DNA of 64,000 nt, taken from positions 1-64,000 of the forward strand of contig CACYFZ010000007.1 in assembly GCA_902773835.1 (NCBI GenBank), in the 5' to 3' direction. The translations under genes were made by a program, and so were the position numbers. The stretch is from an uncultured Eubacteriales bacterium (GTDB lineage: Bacteria > Bacillota > Clostridia > Peptostreptococcales > Anaerovoracaceae). Positions 35,929 to 44,684 of this stretch are shown one piece after another. Every line of letters starts with the position of its first letter. Within the stretch, counting starts at the first letter, position 1. The notes under the pieces are model-generated. The model was given only the letters and a program-made list of their open reading frames with translations, searched no databases and was not told the origin of the DNA.

Positions 35929-36731
35929 TGCAAATAATATCAGTTGGGAGCAGCAGCTCCGGAAATTCATACATAATAGCGACGGAAGACAGCATCGTGC
36001 TTCTTGATGTGGGCCTTCCCGCAAAGAGGATAGTCGCGGCGCTGGAAGAAATAGGCAGAAGCCCCGAAGACGTAGATGCGGTACTTATTACGCATGAGCA
36101 TACTGACCATGTGAAAAGTGTCAGAGCAATAGGAAGACAGTGCTGCAATGCATCGTTTTACGCCAGCAGAGGAACGGTAGATAATACCAAGAATTTTGAG
36201 TACATCGATAAAGATAGAATCAACATCGTTTCTTCAGGAGATTCCTTTGAACTGGCCGGACTGGAACTGGGAACCTTTTCCCTAAACCATGATGCTGCCG
36301 AGCCGCTTGGCTTTACTATCTCGGAAAACGGAGAAAAACTTGCGGTGGTCACTGACTGCGGAGCCATAACCGAGGACATCTTTGAATCTATAAAAGATGC
36401 TGATGCGCTGGTCTTTGAAGCCAATCACGACGAGAATATGCTGATGTACGGAGAGTATCCGTATCATCTTAAAGTAAGAATCAAGAGTGATCACGGGCAT
36501 CTGTCCAACGAATGTGCTGCAGATGCGCTGGCTTCACTTTTGTCAGAAAGAGATGAAAAGGAACCCCTGAAAATAATGTTGGCTCATCTGAGCTTTCATA
36601 ATAACGCACCGTTTTTCGCAAGACGCACTATAGAGGATGTTTTGGCTGAAAGGGGCTTTTCCAAGGACATAGATTACACGCTCGATATAGCATCAAAAGA
36701 TGAGCCGACTTACTTCGGAGAGCAGGAGTAA
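35928..36731 (+). CDS. MBL-fold metallohydrolase, YycJ/WalJ type
   Basis: A 267-residue metallo-beta-lactamase-fold hydrolase. The N-terminal [13 protein letters not shown] and the metal-binding LITHEHTDH are typical of YycJ/WalJ, a nuclease-like protein tied to cell division and DNA repair. Downstream metal ligands are in SLNHDAAEPLGF, VVTDCG, FEANHDENML and AHLSFHNN. Its start overlaps the addB stop, and rlmH starts two bases after its end, the same walJ-rlmH closeness seen in Bacilli. Confidence 0.88.
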   Translation: MQIISVGSSSSGNSYIIATEDSIVLLDVGLPAKRIVAALEEIGRSPEDVDAVLITHEHTDHVKSVRAIGRQCCNASFYASRGTVDNTKNFEYIDKDRINIVSSGDSFELAGLELGTFSLNHDAAEPLGFTISENGEKLAVVTDCGAITEDIFESIKDADALVFEANHDENMLMYGEYPYHLKVRIKSDHGHLSNECAADALASLLSERDEKEPLKIMLAHLSFHNNAPFFARRTIEDVLAERGFSKDIDYTLDIASKDEPTYFGEQE

Positions 36732-36733
36732 AA

Positions 36734-37213
36734 ATGCTGAATATAAATATTGTCTGTGTAGGAAAACTGAAAGAAAAATATTGGACGGATGCCTGCAGCG
36801 AGTACCTTAAGAGGCTGGGCGCATACTGCAGTGCCGAAGTTACGGAGGTAAAGGAAGAGAAACTCCCGTCCAATGCATCTGCCGCTGATGAAATGAAGGT
36901 GATAGAGGCAGAGGGAAGAAATATACTTGAAAAGATTTCAAAAACCGATTTTGTAATAGCCCTGGATGTAAAAGGAAAAGAGAAAAGCTCTGAGGAAATA
37001 GCGGAGCTTTTAAATAAAATTAGTTTTACACATTCCGCGGTGGCGATTATAATTGGAGGCAGCCTCGGATTATCTGATGAAGTTAAATCGAGAGCGGATG
37101 TAAAACTCAGTTTCGGTCGTATTACGCTGCCGCATCAACTGGCGCGCGTAGTGGCGCTGGAGCAGATATACAGAGCTTTTAAAATCAATGCTAACGAAAC
37201 CTATCATAAGTAA
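36734..37213 (+). CDS. rlmH: 23S rRNA pseudouridine-1915 N3-methyltransferase
   Basis: This SPOUT methyltransferase modifies pseudouridine 1915 in helix 69 on the assembled ribosome. At 159 residues it is full length. The SAM-binding knot is seen in FVIALDVKGKEKSSEE, IIIGGSLGLSDEV and the C-terminal ALEQIYRAFKINANETYHK, the last being nearly invariant in RlmH. Confidence 0.97.
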   Translation: MLNINIVCVGKLKEKYWTDACSEYLKRLGAYCSAEVTEVKEEKLPSNASAADEMKVIEAEGRNILEKISKTDFVIALDVKGKEKSSEEIAELLNKISFTHSAVAIIIGGSLGLSDEVKSRADVKLSFGRITLPHQLARVVALEQIYRAFKINANETYHK

Positions 37214-37252
37214 GGTTTCCGGGGCCGAGCCCCTAAATAAAAAGGAGAGAAT

Positions 37253-37420
37253 ATGAGCAATAAATACAGCAAATCAAATAAACAGAAGAAAAACGATCTT
37301 TCTCAATATGAGCAGAAGAGAGAGCGCCTGAACACGGGCGCCAAGGTGATGGCGATTATCGTCTCAATTGCCATGATAGTTACCGCTTTTCTTTCTGCAG
37401 GAGTTTTCTTTCTCAAATAG
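37253..37420 (+). CDS. Small single-pass membrane peptide (55 residues)
   Basis: An ATG with a clear AAAGGAGAG site opens a 55-codon frame. The first ~30 residues are polar and basic (MSNKYSKSNKQKKND, then EQKRERLNTGAK), and residues ~31-54 form one hydrophobic helix (VMAIIVSIAMIVTAFLSAGVFFL). The layout predicts a peptide with its basic tail in the cytosol. It resembles the short DUF-like membrane proteins often found beside rlmH or division genes, but I do not recognise a family. It lies between rlmH and the V-ATPase operon. Confidence 0.75.
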   Translation: MSNKYSKSNKQKKNDLSQYEQKRERLNTGAKVMAIIVSIAMIVTAFLSAGVFFLK

Positions 37421-37422
37421 AT

Positions 37423-37438
37423 TTAAACACGTTTAAAA
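37423..37438. promoter_or_regulatory. TTTAAAC-AC-GTTTAAA palindrome before the V-ATPase operon
   Basis: A 16-base dyad with perfect 7-base arms, 60 bases upstream of the probable V-ATPase promoter. A close variant is at 2265-2280. A transcription factor site is possible. Confidence 0.4.
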
Positions 37439-37493
37439 TCACAAAAATATCACACTTTGTTAAATAATTATTGTATTCACAGGCTGCCTATTA

Positions 37494-37502
37494 TGATAAA
37501 AT
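37494..37502 (+). promoter_or_regulatory. Extended -10 promoter of the V-ATPase operon
   Basis: TGATAAAAT fits an extended -10 (TG-N-TAAAAT) 60 bases before the subunit E start. The -35 region is poor. Confidence 0.45.
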
Positions 37503-37561
37503 TTATGCAGCTATGTTTTTCATATGATAAAAGCTATTGTTCTAACAAACAGGAGGGGCCT

Positions 37562-38125
37562 ATGGAATTACAAATTCAAGACCTTGTTTCCTCTATTCGC
37601 AAAGAAGGGGTAGAGGCGGCAAATGCCGAAGCCGAAGCGATTATCGCCGAAGCTAAGAAGAAGGCCGACTCTATCGTCAGAGGAGCACAGACAGAGGCAC
37701 AGCAGTATAAAGATGCTGCAGAAAAGGAAATAAACATCCTCAAAGAAAGTGCTGAAGTAAGTGCAGACCAGGCGAAGAGAGATGCCGTTCTGGCATTTAA
37801 GACAGAGATTCAAAATGAGATTGAAAAGATCCTGTCAGCCGGCATCGGCAAAGAGCTAAACGGTAAAGCTCTCGGTACTCTGATTCGCACGGCAATTGCC
37901 GGTGAAAACGTCGCAGATTGTGCCGCAGAGGTGGCTGAGGTAAGCGATGCTCTCAAGAGTGAGCTTGCTAAGGAGATCAAGGACGGACTGGAAATCAGAC
38001 CTAATAAAAACGTGCAGCAGGGATTCCGTATTGCATCTAAAGACGGATCCGGCTATTTCGACTGCACGGACGAAGGTATCATGGAGATGCTGATGCCATA
38101 CTTCAGAGACCTGGACTTCAATTAG
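37562..38125 (+). CDS. atpE: V-type ATP synthase subunit E
   Basis: The peripheral-stalk subunit of the V/A-type ATPase. The 187-residue protein begins with a long Ala/Glu/Lys helix (AEAEAIIAEAKKKADSIVRGAQTEAQQYKDAAEKE), the stalk coiled coil, and ends with a globular domain that contacts subunit A/B (IRPNKNVQQGFRIASKDGSGYFD). I choose the ATG at 37562 after AGGAGG. It is the first gene of the operon E-DUF2764-A-B-D-I-K. Confidence 0.9.
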   Translation: MELQIQDLVSSIRKEGVEAANAEAEAIIAEAKKKADSIVRGAQTEAQQYKDAAEKEINILKESAEVSADQAKRDAVLAFKTEIQNEIEKILSAGIGKELNGKALGTLIRTAIAGENVADCAAEVAEVSDALKSELAKEIKDGLEIRPNKNVQQGFRIASKDGSGYFDCTDEGIMEMLMPYFRDLDFN

Positions 38126-38140
38126 AGAGGGAGGCAGAGT

Positions 38141-38662
38141 ATGGCTTCTTATTATTATCTGACATCAAGCCTGCCTGAACTCAGAGCAGACGGAGATATG
38201 CCGATATCATACGGCGAATTTCTGTCGCTATGCCAGTCGAACGTAAGTGAATCAACATATGAATTGCTCGAAAATCTCACTTTGGATTCCAAGGAAGGAC
38301 CGCTTGTTGACAAGTGGCATGAATTCTACGGAATGCTGAAGAAAGAACTCAGCTACCAAAGAAGTGTGAATCTCGGAAAGAGTTATTCGTCCGCATATGA
38401 TAAAGACGGATTTATCGCACAGGTGGTTCAATCAGCGCTCAGCGCAAAGAACCCGTTGGAAGCCGAAAGACTCTTACTGGAGTATGAATTCGATAATCTG
38501 GATTCACTGGTCGGACTCCATATGTTCGATGACTATGTGCTTTTCGGATATGCCATCAAGCTGAAATTACTTGAACGCCTGAGCTGCTTTGAGCAGGAAA
38601 AGGGCAAGGCCGAATTCGATTCACTGTTCGAAGGGATACAGGAGCGCGTGTACAGTTTGTAA
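38141..38662 (+). CDS. DUF2764 protein of the V-type ATPase operon
   Basis: A 173-residue helical protein that begins SYYYLTSSLPELRADG, typical of DUF2764, and ends LEAERLLLEYEFDNLDSLVGLHMFDDYVLFGYAIKL (shown here only in part by its pattern L-E-x2-R-L-L). In spirochaetes, Chlamydiae and Bacteroidetes this gene sits in the same place, between subunits E and A, in operons lacking the usual C and F subunit genes. It may replace subunit C as the link between the ring and the central stalk; this is inference from position. Confidence 0.85.
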   Translation: MASYYYLTSSLPELRADGDMPISYGEFLSLCQSNVSESTYELLENLTLDSKEGPLVDKWHEFYGMLKKELSYQRSVNLGKSYSSAYDKDGFIAQVVQSALSAKNPLEAERLLLEYEFDNLDSLVGLHMFDDYVLFGYAIKLKLLERLSCFEQEKGKAEFDSLFEGIQERVYSL

Positions 38663-38682
38663 CAATCTAACAGGAGTGTTAT

Positions 38683-40413
38683 ATGAAAGTAGAAACAGGA
38701 TATGTAGCCGGAGTCAACGGCAACCTCATAAAGGTTAACTTCGATGGCTCGGTTCGAAAAAACGAAGTTGGTTACATCCTCGTTGACGACAAGCGCCTCA
38801 AAGGAGAGGTAATCCGAGTCAACAACGGGGAAGTAAGCATGCAGATCTACGAGATGACCGACGGAATTAAAATCGGTGACCCGGTAGAATTCACCGGAGA
38901 ACTCATGTCCGTAGATCTGGGCCCGGGACTGCTGACACAGGTATATGACGGTCTGCAGAACCCGCTTCCGCAGCTTGCGGAGCAATGCGGTTTCTTCCTG
39001 GAAAGGGGAGTTTATCTGGATGCTATTCCGGACCGCAATTGGGACTTCACTCCGATTGTAAGAGTAGGAGATGCCGTTAAGGCGGGCTCCACTATCGGAA
39101 CGGTCCCTGAAGGTCTTTTCACACACCATATTATGGTGCCATTCACACTGAGAGGTACCGACTGGACGGTCAAGTCCATCAAAAAGCCGGGTTCGTACCA
39201 TGTGCGTGAGACCATATGCACTATCGCGAACGAAAAAGGTGAGGAGAGAGAACTCTCCATGGTATTTACTCAGCCTATCAAACAAGCAGTTAAGTGTTAC
39301 GAGGAAAAACTCCGTCCGAGCGAACCTCTCGTAACAAAAATTCGTTGTATTGACGCTTTCCTGCCGGTAGCCAAGGGCGGTACATTCTGTACGCCGGGAC
39401 CGTTCGGCGCGGGAAAGACGGTACTCCAGCACATGCAGGCCAAGAACTCTGACGTAGATGTCGTAATCGTAGCCGCCTGCGGAGAGCGTGCCGGCGAGGT
39501 AGTAGAAGTTCTTAAAGAGTTCCCTGAACTTGAAGACCCTAAGACAGGACGTTCACTGATGGAAAGAACCATCATCATTTGTAATACGTCCTCCATGCCG
39601 GTAGCTGCCAGAGAAGCTTCGGTATACACAGCAGTTACTCTCGCTGAGTACTACAGACAGATGGGACTCGATGTACTCATGCTGGCTGACTCAACCAGCC
39701 GTTGGGCACAGGCCATGCGTGAGATGTCAGGACGTCTGGAGGAGATTCCGGGAGAGGAAGCATTCCCTGCTTATCTCGAATCATCCATCGCGGCATTCTA
39801 TGAAAGAGCCGGAAAGGTACGCCTTGAAGACGGCACTATTTCATCCATTACAATCGGCGGTACGGTATCCCCGGCCGGCGGTAACTTCGAGGAACCTGTA
39901 ACACAGGCTACTCTGAAGGTAGTAGGGGCCTTCCACGGACTTGCCAGAGAACGTTCGGATGCTCGTAAGTATCCGGCCATTCATCCGGTTGACTCATGGT
40001 CAAAGTACCAGGGCGTAGTAGATACAGACCGCATGGAACATGCCAGAAGTATGTTGGTCAGGAGTAACGAAATAAATCAGATGATGAAGGTTGTCGGAGA
40101 GGAAGGTACTTCCAACGATGACTACATCATATATCAGAAGGGAGAGCTTCTGGATGCGGTATATCTGCAGCAGAACTCATTCGATCCTATCGACGCCGCG
40201 TGCGTACCTGAGAGACAGCAGAGAGAGTTCGACAGACTCTACGATGCCATGACTCAGACTTACGACATCGCAGAGAAGAAGGATATAAGAGCCTTCTTCA
40301 ACCAGCTGAGACAGGAGTTCCTCGACTGGCACGGCACAGAGTGGGAGAGCAAAGAGTTCGACTCTCAAGAAAAGAAGATTGAAGACTTCTATAAGTCTAA
40401 GGTCGTTAGCTAG
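38683..40413 (+). CDS. atpA: V-type ATP synthase subunit A (catalytic)
   Basis: The catalytic subunit of the V1/A1 head. Walker A GPFGAGKT is at residues 239-246, followed by the [12 protein letters not shown] segment and [31 protein letters not shown], which hold catalytic residues. The non-homologous insertion typical of V-type A subunits is present before the P-loop ([18 protein letters not shown]). The 576-residue length is normal. The next gene starts 14 bases on. Confidence 0.97.
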   Translation: MKVETGYVAGVNGNLIKVNFDGSVRKNEVGYILVDDKRLKGEVIRVNNGEVSMQIYEMTDGIKIGDPVEFTGELMSVDLGPGLLTQVYDGLQNPLPQLAEQCGFFLERGVYLDAIPDRNWDFTPIVRVGDAVKAGSTIGTVPEGLFTHHIMVPFTLRGTDWTVKSIKKPGSYHVRETICTIANEKGEERELSMVFTQPIKQAVKCYEEKLRPSEPLVTKIRCIDAFLPVAKGGTFCTPGPFGAGKTVLQHMQAKNSDVDVVIVAACGERAGEVVEVLKEFPELEDPKTGRSLMERTIIICNTSSMPVAAREASVYTAVTLAEYYRQMGLDVLMLADSTSRWAQAMREMSGRLEEIPGEEAFPAYLESSIAAFYERAGKVRLEDGTISSITIGGTVSPAGGNFEEPVTQATLKVVGAFHGLARERSDARKYPAIHPVDSWSKYQGVVDTDRMEHARSMLVRSNEINQMMKVVGEEGTSNDDYIIYQKGELLDAVYLQQNSFDPIDAACVPERQQREFDRLYDAMTQTYDIAEKKDIRAFFNQLRQEFLDWHGTEWESKEFDSQEKKIEDFYKSKVVS

Positions 40414-40427
40414 GAGGACGGTGTAGT

Positions 40428-41723
40428 ATGCAAAAGGTTTATACGAAAATAGATTCAATTGTAGGTAACGTAGTAACCGTCCGTGCGCAGGGTGTCAAGA
40501 ACGGAGACCTGGCGCTGGTTGGCGACAGTTACGCAAACGTTATCAAACTGGAGAAGGATGTAGTATCCCTCCAGGTTTTCGCCGGCGCCCAGGGCGTCAG
40601 CACCACAGACCCTGTACGCTTCCTCGGAAGACCGATGATGGTATCCTTCTCGGAGCATCTCCTCGGCCGTATCTTTGACGGTGCCGGAGTTCCGAGAGAT
40701 AAGGGACCTGCCTTGACAGAGAATATGATTCCTATCGGCGGCCCGTCCTTCAACCCGGCCAAGCGTGTACTTCCGAAGAACATGATTCGTACGGGAATTC
40801 CGATGATTGATGTATTCAATACATTGGTAGAGAGCCAGAAGCTGCCGATTTTCTCCATCTCCGGAGAGCCTTACAACCAGCTTCTTTCAAGAATAGCGAT
40901 GCAGGCCGAGGTAGACGTAATCGTCCTCGGAGGCATGGGTCTTAAGTATGACGACTACATGGAATTCCGTGACACCCTCGAAAAGGGCGGTGCTATGAGC
41001 CACACGGTAATGTTCATCCATACCGCAGCAGACCCTATCGTAGAGTGTACGCTGGTTCCGGATATGTCACTGGCGGTTGCAGAGCAATTCGCGCTCGAAG
41101 GAAAGAGAGTACTGGTACTTCTCACGGACATGACCAACTTCGCAGATGCGCAGAAGGAAATGGCCATCACGATGGAGCAGGTACCGTCCAACCGTGGGTA
41201 TCCGGGAGACTTGTACAGTTGCCTGGCTTATCGTTACGAGAAGGCCGTAGATATCGAAGGCGCCGGATCCATCACAATCCTCGGAGTTACAACAATGCCG
41301 GGCGACGACGTAACACATCCGGTTCCGGATAATACGGGATACATCACTGAGGGCCAGTACTACCTCAAGAACGGACACATCGAGCCGTTCGGTTCACTCT
41401 CACGTCTGAAACAGAACGTAAACGGAGAGACCAGAGATGACCACCGTGCTCTAATGGACGGTATGATTCGTCTCTACGCTCAGTACAAAGAATCCCTCGA
41501 GAAAAAATCCATGGGATTTATGATGTCAGACTGGGATGACAAGCTCCTCAAATACGGTGAGCTGTTCGAAACCAAGATGATGGATCTGTCCGTAAATATT
41601 CCGCTTGAAGATGCGCTCGATCTCGGCTGGGTCATCCTCGCTGAGTGCTTCGAACCTAATGAAACGGGTATGAAGACCAGCCTGATTCAGGAGAGATGGC
41701 CGGATAAGGCTGCGCTGAGTTAA
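40428..41723 (+). CDS. atpB: V-type ATP synthase subunit B
   Basis: The non-catalytic nucleotide-site subunit of the head. No Walker A is present, as expected; the corresponding segment is [21 protein letters not shown]. Typical motifs include [36 protein letters not shown] and the [24 protein letters not shown] region. At 431 residues it is full length. Confidence 0.97.
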   Translation: MQKVYTKIDSIVGNVVTVRAQGVKNGDLALVGDSYANVIKLEKDVVSLQVFAGAQGVSTTDPVRFLGRPMMVSFSEHLLGRIFDGAGVPRDKGPALTENMIPIGGPSFNPAKRVLPKNMIRTGIPMIDVFNTLVESQKLPIFSISGEPYNQLLSRIAMQAEVDVIVLGGMGLKYDDYMEFRDTLEKGGAMSHTVMFIHTAADPIVECTLVPDMSLAVAEQFALEGKRVLVLLTDMTNFADAQKEMAITMEQVPSNRGYPGDLYSCLAYRYEKAVDIEGAGSITILGVTTMPGDDVTHPVPDNTGYITEGQYYLKNGHIEPFGSLSRLKQNVNGETRDDHRALMDGMIRLYAQYKESLEKKSMGFMMSDWDDKLLKYGELFETKMMDLSVNIPLEDALDLGWVILAECFEPNETGMKTSLIQERWPDKAALS

Positions 41724-41738
41724 TAAAGGAGCGTGTCC

Positions 41739-42347
41739 ATGGCTATCAAACTTACAAAAAATGAGTTGAAGAAGCAGAAGGACAACCTCAAGCAGTTCCA
41801 GCGCTATCTTCCGACGCTGCAGCTGAAGAAACAGCAGCTTCAGTCGGTAATAATGAAGATACGCCAGGAAAAGGAACAAATGGAAGCCGAACGCATCAAG
41901 ATGATTGGTGACCTTGACGACTGGGTGGCTGTATTCGCCGAAAACGAGATCTTCGATGAAGCGAAGAGACTCGATCAACTGGTGCAGCCGGACAAAGTCG
42001 TAGTAAAGGATGAGAACATAGCGGGTGTTACGATACCGGCCTTTGAAGAACTCACCTTCAAGGAAATCAACTATGATGTGGACGAGTATCCGCTCTGGGT
42101 GGACACTGCTGTCTTCAAGCTCAGAGAGATTGCCAGACTGGACGCCATTGTCTCAACGCTCCGAAAGCAGACAGAGCTTTTGGAGGCGGAGCTCAGGACA
42201 ACTTCACAGAGGGTAAACCTCTTCGAAAAGGTTAAGATTCCTGAAGCCAAAGAGAATATCCGCGTCATCCAGGTATACCTTGGAGACCAGCAGACGGCGG
42301 CCGTTGTCAGAGGTAAGATCTCTAAGAAGAAATTGGTGGAGGTGTAG
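41739..42347 (+). CDS. atpD: V-type ATP synthase subunit D
   Basis: The central rotor shaft that turns inside the A3B3 head. The 202-residue protein is mostly long helices: KLTKNELKKQKDNLKQFQRYLPTLQLKK at the start and a long C-terminal helix with VNLFEKVKIPEAKENIRVIQVYLGDQQ. I choose the ATG at 41739, seven bases after AAAGGAG; the GTG at 41733 is too close to it. Confidence 0.93.
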   Translation: MAIKLTKNELKKQKDNLKQFQRYLPTLQLKKQQLQSVIMKIRQEKEQMEAERIKMIGDLDDWVAVFAENEIFDEAKRLDQLVQPDKVVVKDENIAGVTIPAFEELTFKEINYDVDEYPLWVDTAVFKLREIARLDAIVSTLRKQTELLEAELRTTSQRVNLFEKVKIPEAKENIRVIQVYLGDQQTAAVVRGKISKKKLVEV

Positions 42348-42349
42348 CG

Positions 42350-44170
42350 ATGATAGAAAAAATGAAAATGGTTCACATCGTCACATCTGCCGCTCATAAA
42401 GAGGAGATGCTGCAAGGCCTCAGAGAGATCGGGGTAATGCATCTCGCAGAAAAACAAAGTGCAGATCGAGACGTAGCGGAGCGCTATCAGAATATGGCTC
42501 AGACGGCTATGGCCCTTAAGGACTATGCCGACCCTAAGAGCAAGGAAAGCGCACCGGTGCTGTCCGACGATAACTTCAATGAAATGTACGCCGGCGTACG
42601 AGAGGCTATGGAGCAGAAAACTGCTCTCAGCCAGGAAATCAGCGGAGCAAAGTCTGAGATTGACAGAATATCCGCATGGGGAGACTTCTCTCCTGCAGAA
42701 CTGGATGCTCTCAGAGAAGAAGGCTATGACTTCCACTTTTATCGCATGAGTGATAAGGATTTCGGCGCTGCTGCTGCAGATGAAAACGTAAAGATAATAC
42801 GTCTGGCGTCCATTGACAAGCAATGCACCGCTGCGGTGCTCGGAACTCTCCCTCCTGAATATGCGGGAACGGAATTCGTTCTTCCGGAAAAGGGAGTGAC
42901 CGAATTGCAGAAAGACATTTCAACCTGCGAAGAAGGCATCAAAGAATGCAATAAGACTCTTGAGGCGGCATCGGTACACGATGCAAGCTTCAAAGATCAG
43001 ATGTTGAAACTGCAGGATGAGGTAAACTTCTCGGCAGCTGAAGCCACCACGCAGAGCGATGATGAATTCGTCTGGATATCGGGATATATTCCTGAAGAGG
43101 ATTTGGAAGCGTTCAAGAAGATGGCGGCAGAGAAGGGCTGTGCGTATGCAGTTGACGAAGTGGCGGATGATGATGACAAGATACCTACCAAGGTTAAGTA
43201 CAACAAGCTAACTAAGCTCATCCAGCCGGTGTTCGACATATTGGGCATACTTCCGGGATACAGAGAACAGGATATTTCACTTTGGTTCTTTCTGTTCTTC
43301 ACATTGTTCTTTGCGATGATAATAGGAGACGGCGGCTACGGCGTGCTGATACTCATCGGGACCATCGCATTGACGGTTAAGCAGAAAAAGGTAACCGATG
43401 TAAGCTTCCTGCTCTACGTGCTGTCAATAGCCACAATAATATGGGGAGCCGTTACGGGAACATGGTTCGGAATGGAAAGCGCTATGAACGTGCCTATTCT
43501 GAAATCTCTCGTAATACCTCAATTCGCAACTTATCCTCAGTTCTTCGGACTGGATGCGAGCGTACCTCAAAACCAGATAATGAAGTTCTCATTCACGATA
43601 GGTGCGATACAGATGGCGCTCGGATCGATACTCTCGATCAAAAACAAGATACCGAAAAAAGATCTGTCGTGGGTGGCAGATGTGGGCTGGACCATTGCGG
43701 TAATCGCGATGTATCTGCTCTCACTCTTCCTGGTAATCCACGAGAATATCAACATCAAACCGGTATTTGCCGCCATCGGAGTGGCCTTTGTCCTGGTAGT
43801 TCTCTTCGGAGGAATGTCGCCTGACAAGACCTTCGGACAGGGACTCAAAGCAGGACTTGCAGACTCGTTCACGGTATTCCTGAACACCATAAGCTGCTTC
43901 GGTAACGTAATGAGTTATATCAGATTATTCGCTGTCGGCATGGCCGGCGTGGCGATTTCACAGAGCTTTAACGGGATAGCGGCCGGCATGAGCGGCCCAC
44001 TGGTCATACTCGGTGTAGTGGTTGTACTTATAGGCCATGCACTTAACATAATCATGTGCTTCCTGTCAGTAGTCGTTCACGGTGTACGTCTGAACGTGCT
44101 GGAGTTCTCAGGCCAGATCGGTCTGGAATGGACGGGAATCCCTTACGAGCCATTTAAGAAAGTTAATTAA
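42350..44170 (+). CDS. atpI: V-type ATP synthase subunit I
   Basis: The membrane stator subunit with the ion half-channels. The first ~300 residues are cytosolic with coiled-coil stretches; the last ~300 hold about seven or eight helices. The functional region in the second-last helices reads SYIRLFAVGMAGVAISQSFNGIA, with the Arg that faces the rotor ring's Glu. The GDGGYGVLI loop after the first helices is typical. At 606 residues it is full length. Confidence 0.95.
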   Translation: MIEKMKMVHIVTSAAHKEEMLQGLREIGVMHLAEKQSADRDVAERYQNMAQTAMALKDYADPKSKESAPVLSDDNFNEMYAGVREAMEQKTALSQEISGAKSEIDRISAWGDFSPAELDALREEGYDFHFYRMSDKDFGAAAADENVKIIRLASIDKQCTAAVLGTLPPEYAGTEFVLPEKGVTELQKDISTCEEGIKECNKTLEAASVHDASFKDQMLKLQDEVNFSAAEATTQSDDEFVWISGYIPEEDLEAFKKMAAEKGCAYAVDEVADDDDKIPTKVKYNKLTKLIQPVFDILGILPGYREQDISLWFFLFFTLFFAMIIGDGGYGVLILIGTIALTVKQKKVTDVSFLLYVLSIATIIWGAVTGTWFGMESAMNVPILKSLVIPQFATYPQFFGLDASVPQNQIMKFSFTIGAIQMALGSILSIKNKIPKKDLSWVADVGWTIAVIAMYLLSLFLVIHENINIKPVFAAIGVAFVLVVLFGGMSPDKTFGQGLKAGLADSFTVFLNTISCFGNVMSYIRLFAVGMAGVAISQSFNGIAAGMSGPLVILGVVVVLIGHALNIIMCFLSVVVHGVRLNVLEFSGQIGLEWTGIPYEPFKKVN

Positions 44171-44189
44171 TTAGAAAAGGAGAAATGAT

Positions 44190-44618
44190 ATGAATCTTGC
44201 ATTTATAGGTATGGCTGCTGCCCTTGGTTTATCCGCTGCCGGTTCGGCATTTGGTGCCGGATTTGCCGGCATGTCCTCAGTAGGTGCATGGAAGAAGTGC
44301 TACGCAAGTGGTAAGCCTGCTCCGTTCATCATGATCGCGTTCACAGGTGCTCCGCTCACACAGACCATCTACGGATTCCTTCTGATGAACTTCATCAACA
44401 GTGCTAATTGCGATCCGGGAATGGCTCTCGGTGTCGGAATCTTCGGAGGACTCGCAATCGGACTTTCCGCCCTCTTCCAGGGTAAAGCCGCTGCAGCTTC
44501 CGCTGATGCTCTCGGAGCAACCGGAAAAGGTACCGCTAACTACTTCATTGTAATCGGTATCGTAGAGACGGTAGCTCTGTTTACACTCGTATTCAGCTTG
44601 CTCTTACTGAACAGCTAA
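44190..44618 (+). CDS. atpK: V-type ATP synthase subunit K (rotor ring), with Na+-site residues
   Basis: The rotor ring subunit, 142 residues with four helices (two hairpins). The ion site has PLTQTIYGF in helix 2 (T57, Q58), FQGKAAA in helix 3 (Q97) and GIVETVALF in helix 4 (E126). By alignment with Enterococcus hirae NtpK these correspond to T64, Q65, Q110 and E139, the Na+ ligands. Only the backbone ligand L61 differs in identity (A54 here). The ring therefore probably binds Na+ in place of H+. It ends the operon. Confidence 0.93.
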   Translation: MNLAFIGMAAALGLSAAGSAFGAGFAGMSSVGAWKKCYASGKPAPFIMIAFTGAPLTQTIYGFLLMNFINSANCDPGMALGVGIFGGLAIGLSALFQGKAAAASADALGATGKGTANYFIVIGIVETVALFTLVFSLLLLNS

Positions 44619-44646
44619 GCGAGCGAACAATTCGCATATAACAAAT

Positions 44647-44675
44647 AAAAATGGGAGCCTTCGGGCTCCCATTTC
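44647..44675. terminator. Bidirectional terminator after the V-ATPase operon
   Basis: AAATGGGAGCC (44649-44659) and GGCTCCCATTT (44664-44674) form a perfect 11-bp stem with a TTCG tetraloop. The T-rich tail is best on the minus strand (TTTTTATTTG), serving the facing gene. Confidence 0.8.
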
Positions 44676-44684
44676 AGTAGCGAT

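Noticed and set aside
37222-37234. Terminator after rlmH (GGGGC-CGA-GCCCC)
   Set aside because: A five-pair hairpin followed by A-rich sequence; it lacks a T run and probably does not stop transcription.
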